DNA from: JBJENW01 sp051880395
GTDB lineage: Bacteria > Bacillota > Clostridia > Lachnospirales > Lachnospiraceae
Direction: 5' to 3'
DNA: 20,854 bases
Assembly: GCA_051880395.1 (NCBI GenBank)
Contig: JBJENW010000069.1
Coordinates: 1 to 20,854, forward strand
Position 1 is the first letter of the stretch. Each line of letters opens with the position of its first letter. Below are positions 5,918-14,528 of this stretch, piece after piece. The notes under the pieces were generated by a model. The model ran no database searches and was not told the DNA's origin. It saw nothing but the letters and a program-made list of their open reading frames with translations. The position numbers were made by a program, and so were the translations under genes.

Positions 5918-7528
5918 ATGGAAAAATTAGAAGGAAAAAGTATTTTTAAGCGTATCGCCATTGGAAAGATCTTATTTTATGAAAAACAGCAGGCGGTCAT
6001 CAATGAAGGAAAAAGCGAAAATCCAGAGCTGGAAATGCAGCGGTATCAGCAGGCGAAAGAAAAAGCCATTGCACAGCTGCAGGAATTGTACAAGAAAGCC
6101 TGTGAAGATGTCGGTGAGGAAAGCGCAGAAGTGTTTGACGTACATGCGATGCTGTTAGATGATGACGATTATAATGATTCAGTAAAAGAACTCATTGAGG
6201 AGGAACATCTTTTTGCAGAAAATGCCGTGACACAGACAGGAGAAAAATTTGCACAGATGTTTTTAGCAATGGATGACGAGTATTTTCAGGCGCGTTCAGC
6301 GGATATGCGGGATATCTCGGAGCGGGTAGTCAATATTCTCTGCGGCGTACAGAGTACACAGATGCTAACGGAACCGGTGATTCTTGTGGCAAAAGATCTC
6401 GCACCGAGTGAGACCGTACAGATGGATAAAGAAAAACTGCTGGCATTTGTCACAGAACTTGGCTCCGAAAACTCGCATACGGCAATTCTTGCCAGAACGA
6501 TGAGTATCCCGGCATTGATCGGCATAGAGATCAATCCGGCGTGGAATGGAAAAACAGCTGTGGTAGACGGCTATACCGGGACACTTTATGTAGACCCGGA
6601 TGCAGATACAATGGCAGAATTGCAGAAAAAATATGAAAAAGACCAGGAAGAACAAAAACTTTTAGAATCGCTCAAAGGAAAACCGGATGAGACAAAGAGC
6701 GGCCGGAAAGTGAAGTTATATGCCAATATCGGAAACGTTTCGGATGTCGAAACCGTGTTGAAAAACGATGCGGCGGGAATCGGCCTGTTTCGAAGTGAAT
6801 TTTTATATTTAGAGCAGGATCATCTGCCGACGGAAGAAGAGCAGTTTGCCGCATACAAAGCCGTTGCAGAAAAAATGGGTGGAAAGAAAGTGGTGATCCG
6901 GACGATGGATATCGGTGCCGATAAACAGGCGGATTATTTTCATTTTGCCCACGAGGAGAATCCGGCGATGGGATACCGCGCGATTCGCATCTGCCTGACA
7001 CAGACGGATATCTTTAAAACCCAGCTGCGCGCATTGCTTCGAGCCGCAAACTACGGAACGATCTCTGTGATGTATCCGATGATCATTTCCGTGAAAGAAG
7101 TGAAACGAATCAAAGAGATCGTAAAAGAAGTGCAGGAAGAACTGACAAAAGAGCAGATTCCGTTTGGAGAAATCGAACAGGGCATCATGATCGAGACGCC
7201 GGCTGCAGCAGTCATAAGTGATGAGCTGGCAAAAGAAGTCGATTTCTTTAGTATCGGAACAAACGATCTGACACAGTATACGCTGGCGATTGACCGGCAG
7301 AATGCAAATTTAGGGGATTTTTATGACTCTCATCACCCGGCGATTTTGCGTCTGATCGAAATGACCGTTAAAAATGGACATGCTCATGACTGTTGGGTAG
7401 GAATCTGTGGAGAACTTGGTGCGGATCTGACACTGACCGAGACATTTTTGAAGATGGGAATCGATGAATTGTCTGTTTCACCGGGAATGGTGCTTCCTCT
7501 TCGAAAGAAAATCCGTGATACAGAGTAA
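5918..7528 (+). CDS. ptsI: PTS Enzyme I, phosphoenolpyruvate-protein phosphotransferase
   Basis: First enzyme of the PTS relay: takes phosphate from phosphoenolpyruvate and passes it to HPr in the cytosol. The 536-residue length is slightly below the common 570-575. The N-terminal HPr-binding/phosphohistidine domain ends with the active histidine H187 in GSENSHTAILARTMSIPALIG. The PEP-binding barrel shows GLFRSEFLYL, MDIGADKQ, IETPAAAVI and the second signature SIGTNDLTQYTLAIDR. The catalytic cysteine region is GICGELGAD near the C-terminus. GGGAG precedes the ATG. It ends the operon at a strong terminator. With HPr and the mannose-type EII genes upstream, this unit encodes every step from PEP to sugar. 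Confidence 0.96.
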   Translation: MEKLEGKSIFKRIAIGKILFYEKQQAVINEGKSENPELEMQRYQQAKEKAIAQLQELYKKACEDVGEESAEVFDVHAMLLDDDDYNDSVKELIEEEHLFAENAVTQTGEKFAQMFLAMDDEYFQARSADMRDISERVVNILCGVQSTQMLTEPVILVAKDLAPSETVQMDKEKLLAFVTELGSENSHTAILARTMSIPALIGIEINPAWNGKTAVVDGYTGTLYVDPDADTMAELQKKYEKDQEEQKLLESLKGKPDETKSGRKVKLYANIGNVSDVETVLKNDAAGIGLFRSEFLYLEQDHLPTEEEQFAAYKAVAEKMGGKKVVIRTMDIGADKQADYFHFAHEENPAMGYRAIRICLTQTDIFKTQLRALLRAANYGTISVMYPMIISVKEVKRIKEIVKEVQEELTKEQIPFGEIEQGIMIETPAAAVISDELAKEVDFFSIGTNDLTQYTLAIDRQNANLGDFYDSHHPAILRLIEMTVKNGHAHDCWVGICGELGADLTLTETFLKMGIDELSVSPGMVLPLRKKIRDTE

Positions 7529-7540
7529 GAAAGTCGAAAG

Positions 7541-7590
7541 AAAAAGGCCAAAACCCGTTGTTGTTTCAAGGGTTTGGCCTTTTTTGTATT
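7541..7590 (+). terminator. Intrinsic terminator of the PTS operon
   Basis: AAAGGCCAAA plus CCC pairs with GGGTTTGGCCTTT around a GTTGTTGTTTCAA-type loop, followed by a T-rich run (7579-7585). It lies 13 bases after the ptsI stop. Confidence 0.93.
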
Positions 7591-7595
7591 TTCAA

Positions 7596-7624
7596 TTGCT
7601 TTTTTAAAAAGCATGTGATATAAT
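7596..7624 (+). promoter_or_regulatory. Promoter of tig (extended -10)
   Basis: TTGCTT (7596-7601) and TATAAT (7619-7624) are 17 bases apart. TG at 7616-7617 makes an extended -10. Transcription would start near 7631, giving a leader of about 105 bases. Confidence 0.8.
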
Positions 7625-7630
7625 CAGTAA

Positions 7631-7735
7631 ATGACTGTTAGAGGCTCAACTACGCCTTGACGGCGTAAGCGCGGACGAGCGAAAAGAAACATACATCTAG
7701 CTTATAGATATATTTTAAGGAGGAAAATAGTAACA
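7631..7735 (+). promoter_or_regulatory. Structured 5' leader of tig
   Basis: The leader can form TACGCC (7651-7656) with GGCGTA (7662-7667) over a five-base loop, an outer GCTC (7644-7647) with GAGC (7677-7680), and a second hairpin ATCTA (7695-7699) with TAGAT (7705-7709). No T run follows, so none is a terminator. An AAGGAGG ribosome binding site lies 13-19 bases before the ATG. I recognise no known riboswitch class. Confidence 0.4.
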
Positions 7736-9070
7736 ATGAGCGTACAGGTAGCAAATTTAGACGAAAAAAATATGGTGCAGCTTACAATCGAGGTACCAGC
7801 TGAAGAATTAGAGAAAGCTTTACAGGCAGCTTACAACAAACAGAAAAAGAACATTAGTATCCCGGGCTTCCGTAAAGGCAAGGTACCGAGACAGATGATC
7901 GAAAAAATGTATGGACCGGAAGTTTTCTATGAAGACGCTGCTAATATTCTGATTCCGCAGGAATATCCGAAAGCATTAGACGAAAGTGGTCTGGACATCG
8001 TTTCTCAGCCAAAGATCGAGGTTTCTCAGTTAAAGAAAGGAGAAAACTTTATCTTTACTGCAGATGTAGCTGTAAAACCGGAAGTCGAATTAGGCAAATA
8101 TATTGGTGTTACCGTTACGAAAATTGATACAAGCGTATCTGATGAAGAAGTAGACGAAGAAATCGAAAAACAGAGAAACAATAATGCAAGAACTGTCAAA
8201 GTAGAAGACAGAGCGATCGCAGAAGGCGATACCGCAAACATTGATTTCGAAGGCTTTATCGACGGAGAGCCGTTTGAAGGCGGAAAAGCAGACGCACAGC
8301 CACTTACGATCGGTTCCCATAGCTTTATCGAAGGATTTGAAGAGCAGTTGGTAGGAAAGAATATCGGAGATGATGTAGAAGTAAACGTGACTTTCCCAGA
8401 GAACTATCATGCAGCAGATTTAGCAGGAAAACCAGCTGTATTTAAAGTAAAGATCAACGATATCACAACAAAAGAACTTCCGGAGTTAAACGACGAGTTT
8501 GCTCAGGATGTATCTGAGTTTGATACATTAGATGCATACAAAGAGGATGTAAAGAAAAATCTGACAGAGCAGAAAGAAAATGACGCAAAGCAGAAAAAAG
8601 AAGAAGAAGCAATCAGAAAGATTGTAGAGAAATCAAAAATGGATATTCCGGAAGCGATGGTCGAGACACAGATTCAGAATATCATCAATAACTTTGCAAA
8701 TCAGCTTGCACAGCAGGGATTGAATATGCAGCAGTATATGCAGTTTACTGGCCTTACGATCGATAAATTAGAAGAGCAGGTAAGACCGGAAGCAGTGACA
8801 CGTATTGAGAACAGTCTTGTTTTAGAGCAGATTGTGAAAGATGAGAACATCGAAGTGACAGATGAAGATTTAGATGCAGAAATGCAGAAAATGGCAGATG
8901 CTTACAAGATGGAATTAGATCAGGTAAAAACGATGCTTGGAGATGAGCAGAAAGATGCAATCCGTGAAGATCTGAAAATTCAGAAAGCAGTGGATCTTGT
9001 TATGGGCAGCATTAAAGAGCGTGCAAAAGCAAAAACCAAAAAAGACGATGAAGAAGAAACCGAAGCATAA
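7736..9070 (+). CDS. tig: Trigger factor, ribosome-associated chaperone
   Basis: Binds at the ribosome exit tunnel and shields nascent chains; its middle domain is a prolyl isomerase. The 444 residues follow the standard three-part layout. The N-terminal ribosome-binding domain has the signature GFRKGKVP at about 44-51. An FKBP-like PPIase domain (about 150-250) contains GDTANIDFEGFIDGEPFEGG and IEGFEEQLVGKN. A long helical, glutamine- and glutamate-rich C-terminal arm ends in a run of acidic residues. AAGGAGG precedes the start. It has its own promoter and leader, and is followed by clpP and clpX, the common Firmicute and proteobacterial order. Confidence 0.97.
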   Translation: MSVQVANLDEKNMVQLTIEVPAEELEKALQAAYNKQKKNISIPGFRKGKVPRQMIEKMYGPEVFYEDAANILIPQEYPKALDESGLDIVSQPKIEVSQLKKGENFIFTADVAVKPEVELGKYIGVTVTKIDTSVSDEEVDEEIEKQRNNNARTVKVEDRAIAEGDTANIDFEGFIDGEPFEGGKADAQPLTIGSHSFIEGFEEQLVGKNIGDDVEVNVTFPENYHAADLAGKPAVFKVKINDITTKELPELNDEFAQDVSEFDTLDAYKEDVKKNLTEQKENDAKQKKEEEAIRKIVEKSKMDIPEAMVETQIQNIINNFANQLAQQGLNMQQYMQFTGLTIDKLEEQVRPEAVTRIENSLVLEQIVKDENIEVTDEDLDAEMQKMADAYKMELDQVKTMLGDEQKDAIREDLKIQKAVDLVMGSIKERAKAKTKKDDEEETEA

Positions 9071-9092
9071 ATCGGAAAAGCAGGAGGCGGGC

Positions 9093-9112
9093 TGGTCATA
9101 AGCGTGACCGGT
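9093..9112 (+). promoter_or_regulatory. Hairpin in the tig-clpP gap
   Basis: CTGGTCA and TGACCGG form a seven-pair stem (one G-U) around TAAGCG. Only a weak T stretch (TCTGTTTC) follows, so it may be a leaky terminator or a processing site. No convincing separate clpP promoter is visible in this gap. Confidence 0.4.
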
Positions 9113-9169
9113 CTGTTTCAATAAATATAGAAAATGACCTGTGGCAGGCAGGCAGATTGGAGGATGAGT

Positions 9170-9751
9170 ATGAGTTTAGTACCTTACGTCATTGAACAGA
9201 CCAGCAGAGGCGAACGCAGCTTTGACATTTATTCAAGATTATTAAAAGACAGAATTATTTTCTTAGGAGAAGAGGTAAACGAGACAACGGCAAGCCTTAC
9301 CATTGCTCAGCTCCTTTTTCTGGAATCCGAGGATCCGAGCAAGGATATTCAGTTATATATCAATTCTCCTGGCGGAATGGTAACAGCAGGACTTGCAATT
9401 TATGACACAATGAATTATATTAAATGTGATGTATCTACGATTTGTATGGGAATGGCAGCCAGCATGGGAGCATTTTTACTTTCCAGCGGTGCAAAAGGAA
9501 AACGATATGCTCTGCCAAACTCTGAGATCATGATTCATCAGCCGTCTGGTGGTGCCAAGGGTCAGGCTACAGAAATTGAAATTGCAGCAGAGAATATCTT
9601 AAAGACAAAGAAACGCTTAAATGAGATTTTAGCAAAGAACACAGGAAAACCATACGAGCAGATTGTTGCAGACTGTGAAAGAGATCATTATCTTGATGCA
9701 CAGGAAGCAAAAGAATATGGACTGATTGATGAGGTAATTGTAAGCCGATAA
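9170..9751 (+). CDS. clpP: ClpP ATP-dependent protease proteolytic subunit
   Basis: Serine protease that forms the two-ring chamber fed by ClpX or other Clp ATPases. At 193 residues it has the typical length. The catalytic triad is S98 in GMAASMGA, H123 in IMIHQPSGG and D172 in ERDHYLDA. The conserved INSPGGMVTAGLAIYDTM stretch is present at about 64-81. I chose the ATG at 9170 (MSLVPYVIEQ), six bases after GGAGG. Upstream in-frame starts at 9134 and 9164 would give tails unlike the family and have no usable ribosome binding site. Its natural partner clpX follows 122 bases later. Confidence 0.97.
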   Translation: MSLVPYVIEQTSRGERSFDIYSRLLKDRIIFLGEEVNETTASLTIAQLLFLESEDPSKDIQLYINSPGGMVTAGLAIYDTMNYIKCDVSTICMGMAASMGAFLLSSGAKGKRYALPNSEIMIHQPSGGAKGQATEIEIAAENILKTKKRLNEILAKNTGKPYEQIVADCERDHYLDAQEAKEYGLIDEVIVSR

Positions 9752-9808
9752 GCAGCGGTTCAGATATACCGGTGAAACAGTGTACCGGTTACGTAACAGG
9801 AAACAGTG

Positions 9809-9842
9809 AGGGACAGTACATTCGAAAAAGCACTGTCCCTTT
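9809..9842 (+). terminator. Stem-loop between clpP and clpX, possible weak terminator
   Basis: AGGGACAGT (9809-9817) pairs perfectly with ACTGTCCCT (9832-9840) over a 14-base loop. Only three T follow, so termination would be partial. Just before it are two copies of the palindrome ACCGGT (9768-9773 and 9784-9789) and two copies of AAACAGTG (near 9774 and 9801). Confidence 0.5.
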
Positions 9843-9873
9843 ATCAGCATGATGGAAATAGCGGGGTGAAAAA

Positions 9874-11118
9874 ATGGCAGGAAGAAATGGCGACGACAGA
9901 ATCAGATGCTCCTTTTGCGGAAAGACACAGGAGCAGGTCCGTAAACTGATTGCCGGACCAAATGGTGCATATATCTGTGATGAGTGCGTAGATATTTGTG
10001 CAGATATTATCGAAGAAGAATTTGAAGACGATCAGAATGAAACAAATGGAATCGGTGATATTAATCTTCTGAAACCGGAAGAATTAAAAGAATTCCTTGA
10101 TGAGTATGTCATCGGACAGGAAGCAGCAAAAAAAGTTCTCTCTGTTGCAGTATATAATCACTATAAGCGAATTACAGCTGGAAAAGATGTAGATGTAGAA
10201 TTACAGAAAAGTAATATCCTGATGCTGGGACCGACCGGTTCCGGAAAAACGCTTCTGGCACAGACATTAGCACGTGTATTGAATGTTCCGTTTGCGATTG
10301 CGGATGCGACAACTTTGACAGAAGCCGGATACGTAGGTGAAGATGTTGAGAATATTTTGCTGAAACTGATTCAGGCAGCAGATTACAATATAGAAAAAGC
10401 TCAGTGTGGTATCATTTATATCGATGAAATTGATAAGATCACAAAGAAATCAGAGAATGTGTCTATTACGAGAGACGTTTCCGGTGAAGGTGTACAGCAG
10501 GCATTATTGAAGATTTTGGAAGGTACGGTTGCATCTGTTCCACCGCAGGGAGGAAGAAAACATCCGCAGCAGGAACTGATCCAGATCGATACGACCAATA
10601 TTCTTTTTATCTGCGGCGGTGCATTTGACGGATTAGAAAAGATCATTGAAAATCGTATGGATCAGAAATCAATCGGATTTAATTCCGATGTCTCCGTTCA
10701 CGATGAAAAGACGGTTAGCGAATACTTCAAAGAAGCGCTTCCGCAGGATTTTGTAAAATATGGTCTGATTCCGGAATTTATCGGACGTGTGCCAATCACC
10801 GTGTCTCTGGATGCATTGGATGAAGATGCATTAGTGCGGATTTTAGAGGAACCAAAAAATTCATTGGTAAAACAGTACAAAGGCTTATTTAAACTGGATG
10901 GTGTAGATTTAGAGTTTGATAAAGATGCCATTCGCGAAATTGCGAAGAAGTCTTTGGCACGAAAAACAGGAGCCCGTGGATTGCGTGCAATTATGGAAAA
11001 TATCATGATGGATTTGATGTATCGCGTTCCTTCGGACGATACGATCAAGAAGTGTACGATCACAAAGGATGCAGTGATTGAAGAAGGAGAGCCTTTATTG
11101 GAGCGGGAAAGCGCTTAA
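9874..11118 (+). CDS. clpX: ClpX ATP-dependent unfoldase
   Basis: AAA+ ATPase that unfolds tagged proteins and threads them into ClpP. At 414 residues the length is typical. The N-terminal zinc-binding domain has C12, C15, C35 and C38 (CSFC...CDEC). Walker A is GPTGSGKT (119-126), Walker B IIYIDEID (180-187) and the pore loop GYVG (152-155). The ClpP-docking IGF loop is at 267-269, which supports ClpP as partner. The arginine-containing sensor-2 stretch GARGLRAIME lies near the C-terminus. The ribosome binding site GGGGTG is weaker than in neighbouring genes. A strong stem-loop follows the gene, before lon. Confidence 0.97.
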   Translation: MAGRNGDDRIRCSFCGKTQEQVRKLIAGPNGAYICDECVDICADIIEEEFEDDQNETNGIGDINLLKPEELKEFLDEYVIGQEAAKKVLSVAVYNHYKRITAGKDVDVELQKSNILMLGPTGSGKTLLAQTLARVLNVPFAIADATTLTEAGYVGEDVENILLKLIQAADYNIEKAQCGIIYIDEIDKITKKSENVSITRDVSGEGVQQALLKILEGTVASVPPQGGRKHPQQELIQIDTTNILFICGGAFDGLEKIIENRMDQKSIGFNSDVSVHDEKTVSEYFKEALPQDFVKYGLIPEFIGRVPITVSLDALDEDALVRILEEPKNSLVKQYKGLFKLDGVDLEFDKDAIREIAKKSLARKTGARGLRAIMENIMMDLMYRVPSDDTIKKCTITKDAVIEEGEPLLERESA

Positions 11119-11146
11119 AAGGCTTTAGAAATTGAACAAAACGGTA

Positions 11147-11180
11147 AAGAAAGCGGATATGTTTGAGTATCCGCTTTCTT
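11147..11180 (+). terminator. Strong hairpin between clpX and lon
   Basis: AAGAAAGCGGATA (11147-11159) pairs perfectly over 13 bases with TATCCGCTTTCTT (11168-11180) around an eight-base loop. The T-rich tract is inside the 3' arm rather than after it. It lies only 28 bases before the lon start, leaving little room for a lon promoter after it. It is therefore probably a leaky terminator or an mRNA stability/processing element. Confidence 0.6.
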
Positions 11181-11208
11181 ACTATGGTGTAAGGAGAAAG
11201 AAAGATAC

Positions 11209-13527
11209 GTGGAAGAAAGAAAAGAAACAGTACCTGTAGTGATCTTGCGCGGAATTGTGCTATTGCCGGATATTGTTACACATTTCGATATCAGCCAGGC
11301 GGACTCGATTCGTGCTGTGGAAACTGCACTGAGTGAGAAAAAAGAAATTTTTTTGATTGCGCAGAACGATTTGGAGGCAGAGAAAACAAATCAGAGCGTA
11401 CTCTATGAAATCGGAATTCTGGCAGAAGTGAAACAGGCGGTCAAGATGCCGGGGAACATTGTACGGGTCATTGTAGAAGGAACAAAGCGCGCCCGGCTGC
11501 TGCAACTTCTGGAGGCGGATGAGTTTTTGCAGGCAGAAGTGGATGTTATAGAGGAAGAAGCAGAATTTTTACCGGATGAAGTGCAGGAAGCTATGCTGCG
11601 CAGCTTGCAGGAGACACTGCAGCGCTATGTCAGGCTGGTGCCAAAAACAGGGAAGGAATTTGTTTCCGATGCAGAAAAAGAAACAGATCTGAAAAAACTC
11701 ATGAGTTTGATCACGACGCATATTTCGCTGCGTTATGACCGGAAACAGAGGTTGTTAGAGGCAAAGAATTTAGAAGAACGTTATGAAACTTTGATGGCGT
11801 TCCTTTTAAATGAGATTAATATTTTAACAATTAAGAACGAATTTCAAAAGAAATTAAAAGATCAGGTAGACAAAAATCAAAAGGAATATCTGTTGCGGGA
11901 ACAGATGAAACTGATTCGAAAAGAATTGGGAGAGGATACGATTGAAGCGGATGTCAGACAATATCAGGAACAGTTAAAAAAGCTGAAAGCGCCAAAAGCA
12001 GTAAAAGAAAAGATAAAAAAAGAGATCAGTCGTTTTCAAAATTTCGGTTCATCATCTGCAGAGAGCAGTGTCAGTCGCTCCTATATTGAAACGCTGCTAG
12101 AGCTGCCATGGGAGAAAGCATCGAAAGAGCAGCCGGATTTAAAACAGGCGGAAGCAGTTATGCAGGCAGATCATTATGGTATGCAAGATGTGAAAGAACG
12201 GATTCTGGAATTTTTGGCGGTGCGCAGTCTGACAGAATGCGGAGATACTCCAGTGATCTGTCTTGTTGGCCCACCAGGAACCGGAAAGACCAGTATCGCA
12301 CGTTCTGTGGCGAAAGCGTTGAAAAAAGAGTATGTCCGTATCAGTCTTGGCGGTGTGCGGGATGAAGCGGAAATTCGTGGGCATCGCCGTACTTATGTCG
12401 GAGCGATGCCAGGAAGAATCGTGATGGGATTGCGCAATGCCGGAGTGAAAAACCCGTTGATGTTGTTAGATGAGATCGACAAAGTCGGAAGCGACTATAA
12501 AGGGGATCCGGCGGCTGCACTGTTAGAAGTATTAGATGGTGAACAAAACAGGAAATTTCGTGACAATTATGTAGAAATTCCGGTAGATTTATCGGATGTA
12601 TTATTCATAGCAACGGCAAATTCGGCACAGGATATTCCAAAACCCCTGTTAGACCGTATGGAAGTGATTGAAGTCTCTTCGTATACATCCAGCGAAAAGC
12701 TGCATATTGCAAAGGAACATTTGTTAGCGCGTCAGATGGAACGCAATGGACTGAAGGAGGGCCAGTTGTTGATCAGTCAGAAGGCATTGCAGAAGATGAT
12801 TTCTGGTTATACAAAGGAAGCAGGTGTCCGAAATCTGGAAAGAAAGATTGGTTCAGTCTGCCGAAAAGCGGCACGTGTGATTTATTCCGGCAAAAAGAAA
12901 AGTGTTCGTATCAATGAGAAAAATCTGTCTGATTATCTGGGAAAAGAGAAATATAGTGAAGATGAGATGCGAAAAACAAATGAGGTTGGAATCGTGCATG
13001 GGCTGGCATGGACAAGCGTGGGTGGCGTGGTATTAGAGATTGAAGTAAATGTCATGCCTGGGTCTGGAACAATGAAGCTGACCGGACAAATGGGAGATGT
13101 AATGAAAGAATCAGCAGAAACAGGCTTGAGTTATATTCGCTCTGTGATGGAACAACACGGTGTAGATGCCGAGTGGTTTCAGAAACAAGATATTCACATC
13201 CATATTCCGGAGGGAGCTGTGCCAAAGGATGGACCTTCTGCCGGAATCACGATGGCAACAGCTGTTCTTTCTGCACTGACAAATACAAAAGTATGTGCAG
13301 ATGTGGCAATGACAGGGGAAATCACACTGCGTGGCCGTGTACTGCCAATCGGTGGATTAAAGGAAAAATTGCTTGCAGCGAAGAATGCAGGAATGAAAAC
13401 AGTCTGTGTGCCGGCACAGAATCAAAAAGATGTAGAAGAAATTTCAGATGAGATCACGCGCGGCATGGAGATCGTGTATGTGAAGCAAATGGATGAAGTT
13501 GTGAAAACAGCATTTTGGAAAGAATAG
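11209..13527 (+). CDS. lon: Lon ATP-dependent serine protease
   Basis: Cytosolic AAA+ protease degrading misfolded and regulatory proteins. The 772-residue chain shows the full LonA layout. The N-terminal LON substrate domain covers about 1-200, followed by a coiled region. The AAA+ module has Walker A GPPGTGKT (354-361), Walker B LLDEID (419-424) and the GHRRTYVGAMPGRI stretch. The C-terminal protease domain has the catalytic dyad S677 (KDGPSAGIT) and K720 (GGLKEKLLAAKNAG). The start is a GTG at 11209. AAGGAG at 11191-11196 is rather far from it (12 bases), so translation initiation may be modest; I see no better ATG. It lies 9 bases before engB, suggesting one transcript. Confidence 0.96.
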   Translation: MEERKETVPVVILRGIVLLPDIVTHFDISQADSIRAVETALSEKKEIFLIAQNDLEAEKTNQSVLYEIGILAEVKQAVKMPGNIVRVIVEGTKRARLLQLLEADEFLQAEVDVIEEEAEFLPDEVQEAMLRSLQETLQRYVRLVPKTGKEFVSDAEKETDLKKLMSLITTHISLRYDRKQRLLEAKNLEERYETLMAFLLNEINILTIKNEFQKKLKDQVDKNQKEYLLREQMKLIRKELGEDTIEADVRQYQEQLKKLKAPKAVKEKIKKEISRFQNFGSSSAESSVSRSYIETLLELPWEKASKEQPDLKQAEAVMQADHYGMQDVKERILEFLAVRSLTECGDTPVICLVGPPGTGKTSIARSVAKALKKEYVRISLGGVRDEAEIRGHRRTYVGAMPGRIVMGLRNAGVKNPLMLLDEIDKVGSDYKGDPAAALLEVLDGEQNRKFRDNYVEIPVDLSDVLFIATANSAQDIPKPLLDRMEVIEVSSYTSSEKLHIAKEHLLARQMERNGLKEGQLLISQKALQKMISGYTKEAGVRNLERKIGSVCRKAARVIYSGKKKSVRINEKNLSDYLGKEKYSEDEMRKTNEVGIVHGLAWTSVGGVVLEIEVNVMPGSGTMKLTGQMGDVMKESAETGLSYIRSVMEQHGVDAEWFQKQDIHIHIPEGAVPKDGPSAGITMATAVLSALTNTKVCADVAMTGEITLRGRVLPIGGLKEKLLAAKNAGMKTVCVPAQNQKDVEEISDEITRGMEIVYVKQMDEVVKTAFWKE

Positions 13528-13536
13528 AGGAAGAAC

Positions 13537-14151
13537 ATGATTATTAAATCTGTAAATTTAGAAACTGTGTGTGGAATTACAAGTAAGCTGCCAGAGAATA
13601 CAAAACCGGAGATCGCGTTTGCTGGAAAATCAAATGTGGGAAAATCCTCTTTAATTAATGCGCTGATGAATCGTAAAGCGCTTGCGCGTACATCTGCGCA
13701 GCCGGGAAAAACGCAGACGATCAATTTTTACAACATTAATGATGAGATGTATTTGACGGACCTTCCAGGGTATGGGTATGCGAAAGTACCGGATTCCGAG
13801 AAGAAAAAATGGGGAAAGATGATAGAAAATTATCTGTATACCTCAAAACAGCTGCAGGCAGTATTTTTGCTGGTTGATATTCGCCATGAACCGTCTGCAA
13901 ATGACAAACAGATGTATGACTGGATCAATTATCATGGGTATCAGCCGATCATTATCGCAACGAAGCTGGATAAATTGAAACGTAGTCAGGTACAAAAGGC
14001 AGTTAAGGTTGTTCGGCAGGGGCTGGGAATGAGTAGTCAGGATCTGGTTTTGCCGTTTTCTGCGTTAACGAAACAGGGAAGAGAAGAGATTTGGGATGTG
14101 ATGGATCAGATTCTTCTTGATGCGCAGGAAAAAAAGACTGATGGAATCTAA
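13537..14151 (+). CDS. engB: EngB/YsxC ribosome biogenesis GTP-binding protein
   Basis: TRAFAC-class GTPase needed for assembly of the large ribosomal subunit in Gram-positive bacteria. The 204 residues show G1 GKSNVGKSS (30-38), G3 DLPGYG (75-80) and G4 TKLDK (142-146). The switch-I RTSAQPGKTQTINFY stretch is typical of EngB. AGAGGAAG precedes the ATG, and the gap to lon is 9 bases. The lon-engB pair is a common neighbourhood in Firmicutes. Its TAA stop (14149-14151) sits inside a long palindrome shared with the convergent gene. Confidence 0.96.
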   Translation: MIIKSVNLETVCGITSKLPENTKPEIAFAGKSNVGKSSLINALMNRKALARTSAQPGKTQTINFYNINDEMYLTDLPGYGYAKVPDSEKKKWGKMIENYLYTSKQLQAVFLLVDIRHEPSANDKQMYDWINYHGYQPIIIATKLDKLKRSQVQKAVKVVRQGLGMSSQDLVLPFSALTKQGREEIWDVMDQILLDAQEKKTDGI

Positions 14152-14164
14152 AGATTCCATCAGT
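14129..14164. terminator. Palindromic terminator between convergent engB and the zinc-finger gene
   Basis: ACTGATGGAATCT (14137-14149) and AGATTCCATCAGT (14152-14164) form a perfect 13-base inverted repeat. On the minus strand the stem is followed by a run of seven T (complement of 14129-14135), a proper terminator for the minus-strand gene. On the plus strand the following bases are GAAAAG, so it is weak for engB. Both stop codons lie inside the element. Confidence 0.78.
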
Positions 14165-14528
14165 GAAAAGCTTTATTCAGCTCTAAGGCAACCAGGTGTT
14201 TGCAGTCGTTACAGTAATGTCCAAATGGAATGCGTTTACGACAGCGTTTGCAGTGTAAATCCGCTTTTTTTAAGGCTTCAGAAGAGAGCTCTCCTGAATC
14301 GAGAAATTGTTGGACATAGTCGACATCAAAGGAAAATTGTAAAGCAATTTTTTCTACAGTTGCATCCGGGTATTCAATTAAAAATTGTCGAATTTTGCTT
14401 AAATCTGATTGACTTAGTTCGTTGCATTTCGGACATAGATAATAGCCGTTCCCTTTTGAAATCAATTCAGATCCACAAACAGGACAAAAATGTGCACCAA
14501 ATGAACTTCGCGTATGAGTTGTATTCAT
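14160..14528 (-). CDS. Small protein with two zinc fingers flanking a helix-turn-helix-like core (YvyF-like)
   Basis: The 122-residue protein has two four-cysteine clusters: C15/C18/C32/C35 (FCPVCG...LCPKC) near the N-terminus and C93/C96/C106/C109 (HCKRC...YCNDC) near the C-terminus. Between them about 45 residues (SDLSKIRQFLIEYPDATVEK onward) look like a small helical DNA-binding-type core. This finger-helical-finger layout resembles the YvyF family (named for flagellar operons in Bacillus). No flagellar gene is in this window, so I do not transfer that role; a regulatory or nucleic-acid-binding role is an inference. I use the ATG at 14528 after AAGAAGG; a GTG at 14537 overlaps that ribosome binding site. 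It is convergent with engB and divergent from the metal transporter operon. Confidence 0.7.
   Translation of the reverse strand: MNTTHTRSSFGAHFCPVCGSELISKGNGYYLCPKCNELSQSDLSKIRQFLIEYPDATVEKIALQFSFDVDYVQQFLDSGELSSEALKKADLHCKRCRKRIPFGHYCNDCKHLVALELNKAFH

Noticed and set aside
9768..9808. ACCGGT and AAACAGTG pairs as part of a repeat array or CRISPR
   Set aside because: Only two short copies each, with irregular spacing; no array structure.
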